The position numbers and the translations under genes were made by a program. Source: Veillonella sp. 3891 (GTDB taxonomy: Bacteria > Bacillota > Negativicutes > Veillonellales > Veillonellaceae). From it: a stretch of 64,000 nucleotides of DNA. The stretch is taken from positions 1 to 64,000 of the forward strand of contig NZ_RQVE01000001.1 in the NCBI RefSeq assembly GCF_003992315.1, in the 5' to 3' direction. The notes under the pieces were generated by a model. It did no database searches. It was not told where the DNA came from and saw only the letters and a list, made by a program, of their open reading frames with translations. Below are positions 44,715-53,660 of this stretch, piece after piece (position 1 is the first letter of the stretch; every line of letters begins with the position of its first letter).

Positions 44715-46052
44715 TTATATTGTTAATAGGGTTCGCTGTACTTTCCTCAAACGATACATATAGCACAAGGCAGCGGTCGAAGTACTAGTTAATAATCCAA
44801 TCCATACTGAATAGGGACCGAAGTCTGTGAATAAGAAGCAAAGATAGGCCACAGGGACAGTCACGCCCCAGTATGTGCCGATAGCAATAATAGATACGCT
44901 TGTTACATCTCGATAGGCACGTAGCACTCCTTGCAATGGAGTGCCTAAGGCATCGATAATAGTGAAGAATACGGCGTAAGAAATGAAACTTTCAATGAGA
45001 GGAATCATGTGATCCTCATTGGTGAACAGCCCTGCCAAGTAATCGATGTGCGTAAAAGAGTAGGTGCCAATGCAAAGGGCGATAAAGATAGCTACGCCAC
45101 GAGTAATCCATGTATAGGTAATGGCCTGCTCGTATCGTTTGGCACCCAATTCATAGGCGATGACAATGGTAGAAGCCATGCTCAAGCTGAGAGGAAAGGA
45201 GAAAGTAACACCTAGGAAACTAGCTGCAGCTTGATGGGCTGCAATGATGTCCGTACCGAAGTTGGCCATGGAAATACCAGCAGCGCTGAAAATGCTAATC
45301 TCAGCGAAGATAGATAATCCGATAGGAATACCTAAGGACAATTGGTCGCGAATGAGTACCCAACTAGGTCCTGTAAAAGAGGACCAAAAGTGATAGTGCT
45401 TAAATTTTTGGTGGTACGTAATCATTCCAAGATAACAGAACATCATATACCAATAGGCGATGACTGTTGCGATGCCGGCACCGAAGCCACCGAAGGCAGG
45501 AATAGGGCCGAGACCTGGAATAAAGATAGCATTGCCAATGGATTGAATCAAGACACTACTACTAATAATGTATAAAGAATAGCGTGTATTGCCATGAGCA
45601 TCGACGATGTATCGGAAAGCGGACATGATCATCATGGCAGGAAAGGCTACGCACATTGCATGCATATATTGCAGACATACTATTTTAGCAGCGGGCTCAA
45701 TGCCGAGCATGTCTAGTAAAGGAGAAAGACCGCTGACGGTGGCTATAATAAGACATGTTGCGAAGATAAGTCCCAAGTAGACGTTTTGCCACATAATAGA
45801 AGCGATAGATTCTGTTTTTTTAGCTCCTAAAGCGTGAGATACGATAGGAGTGACTCCTAGAAGAATACCGGTGAGACCAAAAAAGGCTGCTACCCATAAA
45901 TTATAGCCCATAGCCATGCCGGCTAGATCCACTGTACTATATTGCCCCGTTAAGGTGACAGCTACAAAGCTGCCGAGAATTAATGAAACTTGTGTTGCTG
46001 TGACGGGGGCGGCCACTAAACAAAAGTGTTTAATCATCGAAAGTAAAGACAT
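44715..46052 (-). CDS. MATE-family efflux transporter
   Basis: 445 residues from ATG 46052 (GGGAGG before it), with 12 membrane helices in two similar halves. The start SLLSMIKHFCLVAAPVTATQ corresponds to the family pattern P-x-x-x-x-x (ALPI-like). MATE pumps of the NorM type export cationic drugs and toxic metabolites with sodium or protons. It stands alone with its own terminator. Substrate is not readable. Confidence 0.9.
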   Translation of the reverse strand: MSLLSMIKHFCLVAAPVTATQVSLILGSFVAVTLTGQYSTVDLAGMAMGYNLWVAAFFGLTGILLGVTPIVSHALGAKKTESIASIMWQNVYLGLIFATCLIIATVSGLSPLLDMLGIEPAAKIVCLQYMHAMCVAFPAMMIMSAFRYIVDAHGNTRYSLYIISSSVLIQSIGNAIFIPGLGPIPAFGGFGAGIATVIAYWYMMFCYLGMITYHQKFKHYHFWSSFTGPSWVLIRDQLSLGIPIGLSIFAEISIFSAAGISMANFGTDIIAAHQAAASFLGVTFSFPLSLSMASTIVIAYELGAKRYEQAITYTWITRGVAIFIALCIGTYSFTHIDYLAGLFTNEDHMIPLIESFISYAVFFTIIDALGTPLQGVLRAYRDVTSVSIIAIGTYWGVTVPVAYLCFLFTDFGPYSVWIGLLTSTSTAALCYMYRLRKVQRTLLTI

Positions 46053-46308
46053 AGTGCCTCCCAAAACAAACTTACTTACATTTTTAATATTTTTAATAAC
46101 ATTTAATTTTATCACTAAATATACTTTATGTCTATGACTATCAGGAGGTATTGTCTCTTAAAAGGATGTGGTATATAATGATGATAATTCAGTTATATCA
46201 ATGGGTATAACGTGGTATGTTGCATAGAAAATATAGAAGTATATAATTTTCGCATAGAATTATACTTTTAATGCAACTGTTATGGTAGAGACACAAGAAA
46301 GGAGTTAT

Positions 46309-47115
46309 ATGTTAGGAGCAATCATTGGTGATATGGCAGGCTCTATCTATGAGTTTGATAATATCAAAAGCCGAGATTTTGAGTTCTTATCAGAACAATG
46401 TGAGCCTACAGATGATTCAATTTTAACATGTGCTATTGCACGGGCTTTGATTGACGTAAAAGGAAGGGGGACGCAGCTAGAACGAGTGACTATGTTTCGC
46501 ATAAAAGAATATTTTCTTGCCAATCCGTTGCCAATGGGTGGATTTGGAGCGAAGTTTTTTCAATGGGCTTTGTCGGATGTAACTGAACCTTATGGTAGTT
46601 GGGGCAATGGAGCGGCTATGCGTATTAGTCCTGTAGCGTATGTAGCGAATAGTGAAATGGAAGTCAAATTGTTGAGCCAAATTGTAACAGGTACGACTCA
46701 TAATGATCCAGAAGGATTAAAAGGAGGAGAGGTGACAGCGTTAGCCGTGTTCAAAGCATTGCATGGAGCGACGAAAGAGGAAATCCAAAAGATGGTAAAA
46801 TCCTACTATCCAGGTGACTACAGTGTGGAAGAACTGCACAGGACGTATACGTTTGAGCCAAGCTGTCAGAAAACTGTGCCAGAAGGCATGCAGTGTTTCT
46901 TTGAAAGTGAAGATTATGAATCGGCTATCCGTAATGTAATGTACATCGGTGGTGACTGCGATACCTTAGGTGCTATCGTTGGTGCTGTAGCAGGTGCTTA
47001 TTATGGTATTCCAGAATGGATACAAGAAAAAGCCTTGTCAATGATGCCAGACTACATGGTGGAAGATTATGAAGATTTTAAGACCATGTATATGGACAAA
47101 GAAAAAACCCTCTAA
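46309..47115 (+). CDS. ADP-ribosylglycohydrolase family protein
   Basis: 268 residues from ATG 46309 (AAAGGAG before it). Metal-site motifs: GAIIGDMAGSIYEF at the start, TDDSILTCAIARAL (about 37), GSWGNGAAMRI (about 97) and GGDCDTLGAIVGAVAGAYYG (about 212). This is the DraG-like fold that removes ADP-ribose from proteins or small molecules. No ADP-ribosyltransferase lies nearby. The upstream 46053-46308 holds its leader only. Confidence 0.92.
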   Translation: MLGAIIGDMAGSIYEFDNIKSRDFEFLSEQCEPTDDSILTCAIARALIDVKGRGTQLERVTMFRIKEYFLANPLPMGGFGAKFFQWALSDVTEPYGSWGNGAAMRISPVAYVANSEMEVKLLSQIVTGTTHNDPEGLKGGEVTALAVFKALHGATKEEIQKMVKSYYPGDYSVEELHRTYTFEPSCQKTVPEGMQCFFESEDYESAIRNVMYIGGDCDTLGAIVGAVAGAYYGIPEWIQEKALSMMPDYMVEDYEDFKTMYMDKEKTL

Positions 47116-47223
47116 AGCTAGCGCTGGACACGCATATTGCCTTTGAGGGTATGATACAAGGGGCCGGAATCCCCATGCAATTGTATTGTACCATGTGAAA
47201 GGCAATGACGATAGAGAGAAAAT

Positions 47224-47257
47224 AAAAAAGAACCTGCCCGCCGGCAGGTTCTTTTTA
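47224..47257. terminator. Terminator shared by the ADP-ribosylglycohydrolase gene and the riboswitch transcript
   Basis: AAAAAAGAACCTGCC pairs with GGCAGGTTCTTTTT around a CGCC centre, with A and T runs on both sides. Confidence 0.9.
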
Positions 47258-47395
47258 GGATGATGATGTACGCCCATACAAAATCATGACAACTATATCA
47301 ACACTTTGAGTGCTAATACCATAATGGTAAGTTCACTTGGCCATGATAAGGCGATCATCAATATGTGACGTATCCCATACAACGCATATCGTAGT

Positions 47396-47440
47396 AATAA
47401 AAAATCCTTTTTCTTGCATTTTGGAGTATCAGAAAAAGGC
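47396..47440 (-). terminator. Intrinsic terminator of the cobalamin riboswitch
   Basis: On the minus strand CCTTTTTCT pairs with AGAAAAAGG (17-base loop), followed by ATTTTTT. It lies immediately behind the aptamer, as in transcription-attenuating riboswitches. Confidence 0.75.
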
Positions 47441-47444
47441 CTTT

Positions 47445-47640
47445 GATTCTCCTCCCTATCTCTCGTAGGTCAAGTGGTGAATGATGAATAGGCAGTTCTC
47501 CTGACTCAGCTTCAACGCGCCTCCAGCCTTCCCAGTTTCCCAGTGACATAATTTGGATTTGCTCTGCTTTACAGTGGCGGGACCGTGCCAGACTTTAACT
47601 GGCTTCTCTATTATGCTTTCGCACCTATTCCCGAATGTTT
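47445..47640 (-). ncRNA. Cobalamin riboswitch without a downstream gene
   Basis: Read on the minus strand: GGTGCGAAAGC (about 47618-47628), GAAGCCAGTTAAAGTCTGGC, then the B12-box core GGTCCCGCCACTGTAA (about 47570-47587), and TCAGGAGAACTGCC (47491-47504). These are the conserved blocks of the AdoCbl riboswitch in the right order. The promoter is near consensus and a terminator follows. The next 170 bases on this strand hold no gene, only tiny frames (longest 28 codons, 47335-47421, starting inside the terminator stem), and then a second terminator. The regulated product is therefore either deleted or a small RNA. Confidence 0.92.
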
Positions 47641-47654
47641 GATTGTATGTGTGT

Positions 47655-47683
47655 ATTGTACTCTTTTGTTTTTTTTATGTCAA
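47655..47683 (-). promoter_or_regulatory. Promoter of the orphan cobalamin riboswitch
   Basis: On the minus strand TTGACA (47678-47683), exactly 17 bases, TACAAT (47655-47660). A preserved near-consensus promoter argues that the RNA is made. Confidence 0.8.
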
Positions 47684-47816
47684 GAACAAGATGAATACGT
47701 ATGACTTTTTTATAATTAGGGTGGTATAATTGTGACTTTTATTACTAATTATCATACCTTGTATTATCTGCACAGGTATTCAGTCTTATATAACCTGTTG
47801 AATGGATTTTTTATAG

Positions 47817-48248
47817 TTATATACTGTATATGATGAAAGCAATGACTACTATTATTAATAATAAATAACCACAGCCTGCTGTTGACGAAGGTTCTTGTGT
47901 GGAATCAGAGTTTACTGGCTTCGGATTGCTAGGTGGTGTTGATGTAGGTAACAAATTGTAGCTACACTTTGGACAGTTCGCCCAGGCTTTACGCATGTGA
48001 TGACCACAACGGGGGCATGTAGGCGTGAATGGGATAGAATTACTTGTAGTACTAGCGCCATCAGGGTAACGTTCGTAGTGAGTATAAGACATTCCACTAC
48101 CAGGAAGGCCCACAGTTGTGCGTACTCCATCCTTTCCTACAGTCATCTTTGCCCCACGAGGACCGATGCTGGCACTGACTCCGCTTTTACCAAAATTAAG
48201 GCGAATGCCAGGTGCAATCTTTAAGGTTCTTCTGAATCTAAAACCCAT
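47817..48248 (-). CDS. DUF4236 protein with zinc ribbon and C-terminal membrane helix
   Basis: 143 residues. Residues 1-55 form DUF4236: MGFRFRRTLKIAPGIRLNFG, SGVSASIGPRGAKMTVG and TVGLPGSGMSY. Two C-x-x-C pairs (CPRCGHH and CPKC, about 78-97) make a zinc ribbon. The last 20 residues (CGYLLLIIVVIAFIIYSI) are a membrane anchor. It is probably a tail-anchored cytoplasmic protein of unknown role; DUF4236 often lies near mobile or phage genes. GGAGGGGAT precedes the ATG. Confidence 0.85.
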   Translation of the reverse strand: MGFRFRRTLKIAPGIRLNFGKSGVSASIGPRGAKMTVGKDGVRTTVGLPGSGMSYTHYERYPDGASTTSNSIPFTPTCPRCGHHMRKAWANCPKCSYNLLPTSTPPSNPKPVNSDSTQEPSSTAGCGYLLLIIVVIAFIIYSI

Positions 48249-48492
48249 GTGTATCCCCTCCTTCTCTCATTAATTTTTAGGTGTGGTTCCTAAGTGTTTG
48301 TCGAACGTATTCTTATGTATCATTGTACAATACTTTCATAGAATTGAATACTGATTTATAGGTATGAAAGATGAAAGGTATCGTAATAGAATTGTCCGAG
48401 ATTGGAGTACTCCTTTTCTTGCTAAATGGATAGCATTAATTTATAATGAATGAAGATAATACAATATATTGTGAAACATAAAGGATGAAAGA

Positions 48493-49992
48493 ATGAAATA
48501 TACAAGTACGCGCAGTCATGAAACGGTGAGTGAAACCTTTGCGTTGCTCAATGGATTGGCGAGTGATGGCGGTCTTTACGTGCCAGAAACATTTCCGGAG
48601 AAATGCCTTTCCTATCAAGATGTAGCAGACAAAAGTTATGAAGAAATTGCACTGGTTGTGTTGAGTAAGTTATTTACTACTTTTACAGAAGCAGAATTAG
48701 AAACGATGATTCGCAGTGCTTACAATACGGTGAACTTTGATACACCAGATATGGCGCCTATGCATTCCTTGTTAGAGCGAGTGTCTGTGTTGGAGTTGTT
48801 CCACGGTCGTACACAAGCTTTTAAAGATATGGCGTTGTCCTTATTCCCTTATTTGTTGGTGGCAGCGAAAGAAGCGGAGCAAGAAACAAAAGAAGTATTG
48901 ATCTTGACAGCCACCTCTGGTGATACAGGGAAAGCAGCCTTAGAAGGGTTCAAAGATGTGCCAGGAACGCACATTCAAGTGTTTTTTCCTACAGACGGCG
49001 TTAGCCCAATGCAACAAGAGCAAATGCAAAAGCAAGAAGGGGCCAATGTAAATGTAACGGCCATCGAAGGGAACTTCGATGATGCGCAACAATTCTTGAA
49101 ACGTCTCTTTGTGGATGCTGATGTGGCGAAGGAAGTGGCAGACAAAGGGGTGAAGTTCTCCTCTGCAAACTCCATCAATATCGGCCGACTAGCGCCACAA
49201 GTGGTGTACTATGTAGCAGCCTATGCGGAGCTAGTGAATACAGGAGCTATCCACGAAGATGAAGCGTTCAACGTGGTGGTGCCAACAGGTAACTTTGGCA
49301 ATATTTTGGCGGCGTACTATGCAAAACGCATGGGTATTCCAGTGGGCAAATTGATTTGTGCATCCAATCAAAACAATGTACTGGCAGATTTCTTCAGCAC
49401 TGGTACGTATGATATGAATCGTCCATTTTACACGACCATATCTCCATCCATGGATATTTTAGAAAGTTCTAATTTTGAACGCTTTATCTATTATGTGAGT
49501 GGTGAAAATGCGGAATTGACAGCACAGCGCATGAAAGCGTTGAAAGCAGAGGGGAAATTCTCTGTAACAGCAGAAGAACTACAAGCAGTGCAAAAAGAAT
49601 TTGCTGGTGCTTATGTAGACGATGAGATGACAAAAGCTGTTATTGAGCAAGTATACAATTCCTATGGATATGTGATGGATCCACACACAGCGGTGGCGAT
49701 GGGAGCTTATATGAAAGAGCTAGAGGCTCATCCTGAAGATGGTCACCGTCACACAGTGATTGCTTCCACGGCACATCCTTTCAAATTCCCAACACCGATT
49801 TGCGAAGCTTTGGATATCAAAGTAGGAGCAACTCCTTATGAAAGCTTAGACAATATTTCCGCTGTTACAGGCGTGAGTTGTCCAAAACAATTGGCGGAGT
49901 TACAACACAAACCATTGCGTTTTACTAAGGTGATTCCGAAAGAATCTATGAAAGAAGAAATTCTATCCTTTGTGGATACTTTCAAACAATAG
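48493..49992 (+). CDS. thrC: Threonine synthase
   Basis: 499 residues, the long fold-type II PLP enzyme. N-terminus MKYTSTRSHETVSETFALLN with SDGGLYVP; the PLP lysine is in FHGRTQAFKDMALS (about 116); phosphate loop TSGDTGKAAL; PTGNFGN and later SSNFERFIY. It turns O-phosphohomoserine into threonine. AAGGATGAAAG precedes the ATG. The EamA transporter gene starts 8 bases behind it, so they are co-transcribed, and an amino acid export role for the latter is possible. Confidence 0.96.
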   Translation: MKYTSTRSHETVSETFALLNGLASDGGLYVPETFPEKCLSYQDVADKSYEEIALVVLSKLFTTFTEAELETMIRSAYNTVNFDTPDMAPMHSLLERVSVLELFHGRTQAFKDMALSLFPYLLVAAKEAEQETKEVLILTATSGDTGKAALEGFKDVPGTHIQVFFPTDGVSPMQQEQMQKQEGANVNVTAIEGNFDDAQQFLKRLFVDADVAKEVADKGVKFSSANSINIGRLAPQVVYYVAAYAELVNTGAIHEDEAFNVVVPTGNFGNILAAYYAKRMGIPVGKLICASNQNNVLADFFSTGTYDMNRPFYTTISPSMDILESSNFERFIYYVSGENAELTAQRMKALKAEGKFSVTAEELQAVQKEFAGAYVDDEMTKAVIEQVYNSYGYVMDPHTAVAMGAYMKELEAHPEDGHRHTVIASTAHPFKFPTPICEALDIKVGATPYESLDNISAVTGVSCPKQLAELQHKPLRFTKVIPKESMKEEILSFVDTFKQ

Positions 49993-49999
49993 GTGACCT

Positions 50000-50857
50000 A
50001 TGGTACAAGCATTTTTCTTTTCCCTCATGTCATCCTTCGCCTTCAGTATTATGAATTTATTCGTGAAACTTCTAGGCGATGGTATGCCGGCGGCAGAGGT
50101 GACATTTTTCAGAGGGCTCATAGGAACAATTGCCGTACTCATAGTGATGCGACAAAAAGGAATTTCTTTTTCCACGGAACATAGAGGACTATTAACCTTG
50201 CGTGGTATCTTCGGTGGATTAGGAAATTTAAGTAATTTCATTGCATTAGTCTATATGACGATGGCAGATGCATCCATACTATTTCAATTATCAGGTATAT
50301 TCGTCCTGATTTTTAGCAACTTTGTGTTGAAAGAAAAATTGCCTGATGGATCTGCTAAATGGTTAGGATTGATCTTCTTAGCCGTTGTGTATATGATTCA
50401 ACCATGGAATTTATCGGGATTGCATTGGTATTCTTTTATTGCCATTGCAGGAGCAGCCTTATCGGCGGCGGCCTATACAACGATTCGCACCATTAGCTTA
50501 AAGGGCGGTCACAGTTCCTATGAAATTATGTTTTATTTTTTAGTCACCACCATGCTAGTAGGCGGCATCGTGATGATACCAGAATTTGTGTGGCCTAATG
50601 CAACACAAGCGCTGTATTTGGGATGCATTGGAGCCATTTCCGTAGTGGCTCAGTTCTTCCTAACCGGTGCATTTGTGGCAACCAATGCGGTGGTGGCACA
50701 ATTTATGCAATATGTAGGGGTATTCTTTAACTCCTTCTGGGGATTTATCGTCTTCGGAGAAAACCTAGCCTTGGCGACCGTCATTGCAGGTATTATTATG
50801 TTTAGTTCATCAGTGATGTTGGCTCGTTTGAAAGAAGAACAAGCTCACACACGGTAG
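50000..50857 (+). CDS. EamA/DMT-family transporter
   Basis: 285 residues, ten membrane helices in two EamA halves (about 5-135 and 145-275). The first half has N-L-F-V-K-L and [14 protein letters not shown], the second [20 protein letters not shown]. Members export amino acids or other metabolites (RhtA, YdcZ) or take up nucleotide sugars. Location directly behind thrC suggests threonine or homoserine export, which is an inference. Ribosome site is only GGTGACC. Confidence 0.88.
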   Translation: MVQAFFFSLMSSFAFSIMNLFVKLLGDGMPAAEVTFFRGLIGTIAVLIVMRQKGISFSTEHRGLLTLRGIFGGLGNLSNFIALVYMTMADASILFQLSGIFVLIFSNFVLKEKLPDGSAKWLGLIFLAVVYMIQPWNLSGLHWYSFIAIAGAALSAAAYTTIRTISLKGGHSSYEIMFYFLVTTMLVGGIVMIPEFVWPNATQALYLGCIGAISVVAQFFLTGAFVATNAVVAQFMQYVGVFFNSFWGFIVFGENLALATVIAGIIMFSSSVMLARLKEEQAHTR

Positions 50858-50880
50858 TCAATCAAGAAAGAGGTATGACG

Positions 50881-52296
50881 ATGAGTGAAAAATTATATCA
50901 ATTTGGTCTAGTCGGTTTGGCTGTTATGGGACAAAACTTGGCCCGTAACATTGCCCGTCATGGATTCAGCATTGCTGTGTACAACCGTACACCACAAAAA
51001 ACAGATGAGTTTGTAGCCAACTATAGCCATGAAGGAACAATCGGAGGAGCACATACACCAGAAGAATTTGTAGCGATGTTAGAGAAACCTCGTAAAATCA
51101 TGTTCTTGGTGAAAGCAGGTCAACCTGTAGACGACATGATCGAAGCGTTCTTACCATATTTAGACCAAGGTGATACATTAATCGATGGCGGTAACTCCCA
51201 TTACCCAGATACAATCCGTCGTACAAAATACTTAGAATCCAAAGGATTCCGTTTCTTAGGCGTTGGTGTATCTGGCGGTGAAGAAGGCGCTTTGAACGGA
51301 CCGAGCTTAATGCCAGGTGGTAACGAAGCGTCTTACAACGAATTAGCGCCAATCTTTACATCTATTGCAGCCCAAGTGGCAGACGGTCCTTGCTGCACAT
51401 ACGTAGGCGATGACGGTGCTGGTCACTATGTAAAAATGGTTCATAACGGCATCGAATATGGCGACATGCAATTGATTTCCGAAGCCTACTTCATGATGAA
51501 AGAATTGCTTCGTATGAGTGATGACGAAATCGGTGATGTATTTGCGAAATGGAATACAGGATTATTAGATTCTTATTTAATCGAAATCACTGCTAAAATT
51601 ATGAAAGTAAAAGATACTGATGGAACTCCATTAGTAGAAAAAATCTTGGACAAAGCAGGTCAAAAAGGTACTGGTAAATGGACGAGCCAAGAAGGCTTAG
51701 ACCTTGGTGTGCCAATTCCAACTATTGCTGAAGCGGTATTTGCTCGTGCTATGTCCGCCTACAAAGCGGAACGTGTGTTGGCAGAACCAGTGTTGGCAGG
51801 TCCTACAGAAGTATTTGAAGGCGATAAAGAAGCCTTGATTGATGCGATTCATTCTGCCTTATATGCGTCTAAAATTTGTTCCTATGCACAAGGCTTTGCA
51901 TTGATTAAAGCAGCAGCAAAAGAATATAATTGGAATATCAACTTCGGTGATATGGCATTATTGTGGCGTGGTGGTTGCATTATCCGTGCAGCATTCTTAG
52001 AAGATATTAAAAAAGCATTCACTAATAACCCTGATTTAAATAACTTGATGTTGGATCCATTCTTCGCAGAAGCATTGCAAACACACCAAGCAAAATGGCG
52101 TGAAGCGATCATTGCTGCGAAACGTTATGGCATCCCAACACCTGCGTTCAGTGCATCCTTAGATTACTTCGATTCCTATCGTCGTGGCGTATTGCCAGCA
52201 AATCTAATCCAAGGACAACGTGACTTCTTCGGTGCTCACACCTACGAACGTACAGACAAAGAAGGCACATTCCATACAGAGTGGGCGGAAGCGTAA
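50881..52296 (+). CDS. gnd: 6-phosphogluconate dehydrogenase, decarboxylating
   Basis: 471 residues from ATG 50881 (AAAGAGG before it). Rossmann domain [20 protein letters not shown] site [12 protein letters not shown], then [31 protein letters not shown] and [13 protein letters not shown] with the catalytic lysine. It makes ribulose-5-phosphate, CO2 and NADPH. In a genus with incomplete sugar use it mainly supplies pentoses and reducing power. A terminator follows. Confidence 0.96.
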   Translation: MSEKLYQFGLVGLAVMGQNLARNIARHGFSIAVYNRTPQKTDEFVANYSHEGTIGGAHTPEEFVAMLEKPRKIMFLVKAGQPVDDMIEAFLPYLDQGDTLIDGGNSHYPDTIRRTKYLESKGFRFLGVGVSGGEEGALNGPSLMPGGNEASYNELAPIFTSIAAQVADGPCCTYVGDDGAGHYVKMVHNGIEYGDMQLISEAYFMMKELLRMSDDEIGDVFAKWNTGLLDSYLIEITAKIMKVKDTDGTPLVEKILDKAGQKGTGKWTSQEGLDLGVPIPTIAEAVFARAMSAYKAERVLAEPVLAGPTEVFEGDKEALIDAIHSALYASKICSYAQGFALIKAAAKEYNWNINFGDMALLWRGGCIIRAAFLEDIKKAFTNNPDLNNLMLDPFFAEALQTHQAKWREAIIAAKRYGIPTPAFSASLDYFDSYRRGVLPANLIQGQRDFFGAHTYERTDKEGTFHTEWAEA

Positions 52297-52366
52297 GAAC
52301 TATATTGCATCTTTTTCCTAAAAATGCTAATCTATAACTAGATTTTGTGAAATGAACATATAGCAA

Positions 52367-52402
52367 ACATCCCTAGGTGATGGCCTAGGGATGTTGACTT
52401 TT
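52367..52402 (+). terminator. Terminator of gnd
   Basis: ACATCCCTAGG pairs perfectly with CCTAGGGATGT, followed by TGACTTTT. Confidence 0.8.
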
Positions 52403-52535
52403 ACAGGACAATGTTTTACTATATACATAAGAAGAGCAATTGATGTCTAACAGCGTCAAGCTCATCTCGGAATCTAAGATGAGGCCTAACGTGCAGAGTA
52501 CGGCTAATACTCTACATATACGTTAGGCCTTAATA
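52390..52535 (+). ncRNA. Candidate antitoxin RNA opposite the Hol_Tox-like gene
   Basis: A promoter-like TTGACT with TACTAT 17 bases on, just behind the gnd terminator, would start an RNA near 52425. It would include CTAAGATGAGGCCTAACG, complementary to GCGTTTGGCTCATCTCTTAG in the toxin mRNA leader (minus strand, about 52695-52715), and end at the long GGCCTAACGT/ACGTTAGGCC hairpin (52482-52531), which also underlies the toxin mRNA 3' end. The pairing is seen; the transcript is inferred. Confidence 0.4.
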
Positions 52536-52543
52536 CTTATATA

Positions 52544-52642
52544 TTACTTGATCAATGTAATGATCATGACAATACATGTGATTAAAAGTACCACTAAGGT
52601 ACATGAAGTTAATGCGATCATTAAAGCTTCAAATACAGTCAT
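52544..52642 (-). CDS. Hol_Tox-like small hydrophobic toxin
   Basis: 32 residues, minus strand, behind AAAGGAGG. The peptide starts MTVFEALMIALTSCTLVVLL and ends MIITLIK: a single membrane helix with the M-T-V-F-E-A-L-M-I start and I-T-L-I-K end that mark the putative holin-like toxin family (PF16935). Its leader has a GCCCC-TA-GGGGC stem (about 52722-52733). It is too short for ordinary gene finders. Members are type I toxins of Firmicutes that act on the membrane; that role here is inferred. Confidence 0.8.
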   Translation of the reverse strand: MTVFEALMIALTSCTLVVLLITCIVMIITLIK

Positions 52643-52793
52643 GGCACTCACCTCCTTTCGAGGGGGGATTTAACAAGTAAATCCGAAGTCTACTAAGAGA
52701 TGAGCCAAACGCATATCGCCCCTAGGGGCAACATTAATTGCTCTAAGTTTAGTATAGCACTTTACAACTGGATAATACATAGCGAAGCGACTA

Positions 52794-52829
52794 CTTCTTG
52801 CAGAGAATGTGAGGGGTGGTCGCTTTTAA
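52794..52829. terminator. Hairpin upstream of the poly-G promoter
   Basis: GAAGCGACTAC pairs with GTGGTCGCTTT, followed on the plus strand by T-rich sequence. It insulates the next promoter. Confidence 0.6.
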
Positions 52830-52876
52830 TTGTGTAGGTAAATTGTCTTTTATAGGAGAATATCTCATTAAAAATG

Positions 52877-52904
52877 TTGACGGGGGGGGGACATTTTGTA
52901 TAAT
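52877..52904 (+). promoter_or_regulatory. Promoter with G9 tract in the spacer, probably phase-variable
   Basis: TTGACG (52877-52882) and TATAAT (52899-52904) are separated by 16 bases that consist largely of G. The G9 run spans 52882-52890. Gain or loss of one G changes the spacer to 17 or 15 and should change promoter strength. The rest of 52643-52970 holds the toxin leader, a hairpin and this promoter. Confidence 0.7.
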
Positions 52905-52970
52905 TGTGCTAAGAAGCGTCTTTATGACGTTGTAAAAGAGGGTGAGTTATCATAAAAGGAGGAAATGATA

Positions 52971-53639
52971 ATGGCTATGTTTTTGTTTTTTGGGGCAATT
53001 ATTTGGCTTTTAGTGGGGTTAGTCAAACCTAGAATGGTGGCGCCATTTTTCTCTACTAAACCTAGATTGAAAATTCTAGGAACATCAATAGTGATTATAT
53101 GTGTTGGTATATGGCTTTCTGGGGATACTCCAGCTACAAAGCCTAAGGAAACAGCATCAACTACAAAAGTAGAGACTAAAAAAGAGAGTGAAAAAGAAGT
53201 TAAAAAAGCTGATACAGAAACAAAATCTGAGAATACACATAAAATAGGAGAAGTAGTTAAAACTAAAGAGTTTGAGTTTGTGGTATTAAATCGAGAAATT
53301 TTACCACAATGGATAGATGAGTATGGCGTTGAACATCAAAAACCGCAGGGCGTATATGTGGTTGTTACTTTAAAATATAAAAATATTAGTAATAATCCCG
53401 CAAAAATAGAGGGGAACGAAATTGGAATGGTGGCAGGAAAAAATTCCTATGCGTACTCTTATAGAATTGAACATGCTAACCAAGATTACCTAGATTTAGT
53501 CAATCCAGGGGTTGAGCATACGAAAAAACTTTATTTTGATGTGCCGCAAGATGTAGCTAATAGCAAAGCTTTGAATTTTGTTATTGGAGGAAGTGCTTTA
53601 AGCCGTACAAAGGATCAATATATTACTTTAAATCCATAG
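52971..53639 (+). CDS. Membrane-anchored DUF4352-like protein
   Basis: 222 residues from ATG 52971 (AAAGGAGG 8 bases before; the ATG at 52965 is too close). Two hydrophobic helices (about 2-17 and 34-51) are followed by a T/K/E-rich linker (about 52-95) and a beta-sandwich domain with GVYVVVTLKYKNISNNPAKI and a final Y-I-T-L-N-P, the DUF4352 (TelA-like immunoglobulin-type) pattern. The domain probably lies outside the cytoplasm. It is the first gene behind the G9 promoter. Confidence 0.75.
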   Translation: MAMFLFFGAIIWLLVGLVKPRMVAPFFSTKPRLKILGTSIVIICVGIWLSGDTPATKPKETASTTKVETKKESEKEVKKADTETKSENTHKIGEVVKTKEFEFVVLNREILPQWIDEYGVEHQKPQGVYVVVTLKYKNISNNPAKIEGNEIGMVAGKNSYAYSYRIEHANQDYLDLVNPGVEHTKKLYFDVPQDVANSKALNFVIGGSALSRTKDQYITLNP

Positions 53640-53660
53640 TTAAATAAATAGGTAGCTAAT

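Noticed and set aside
47358-47549. Open frame of 63 codons on the minus strand
   Set aside because: It lies inside the cobalamin riboswitch and its terminator; the sequence is explained by the conserved RNA, and the codons show no protein-like pattern.
48249-48492. T-box or other amino acid leader before thrC
   Set aside because: No specifier stem, no TGGNACCGCG box and no terminator/antiterminator pair were found.
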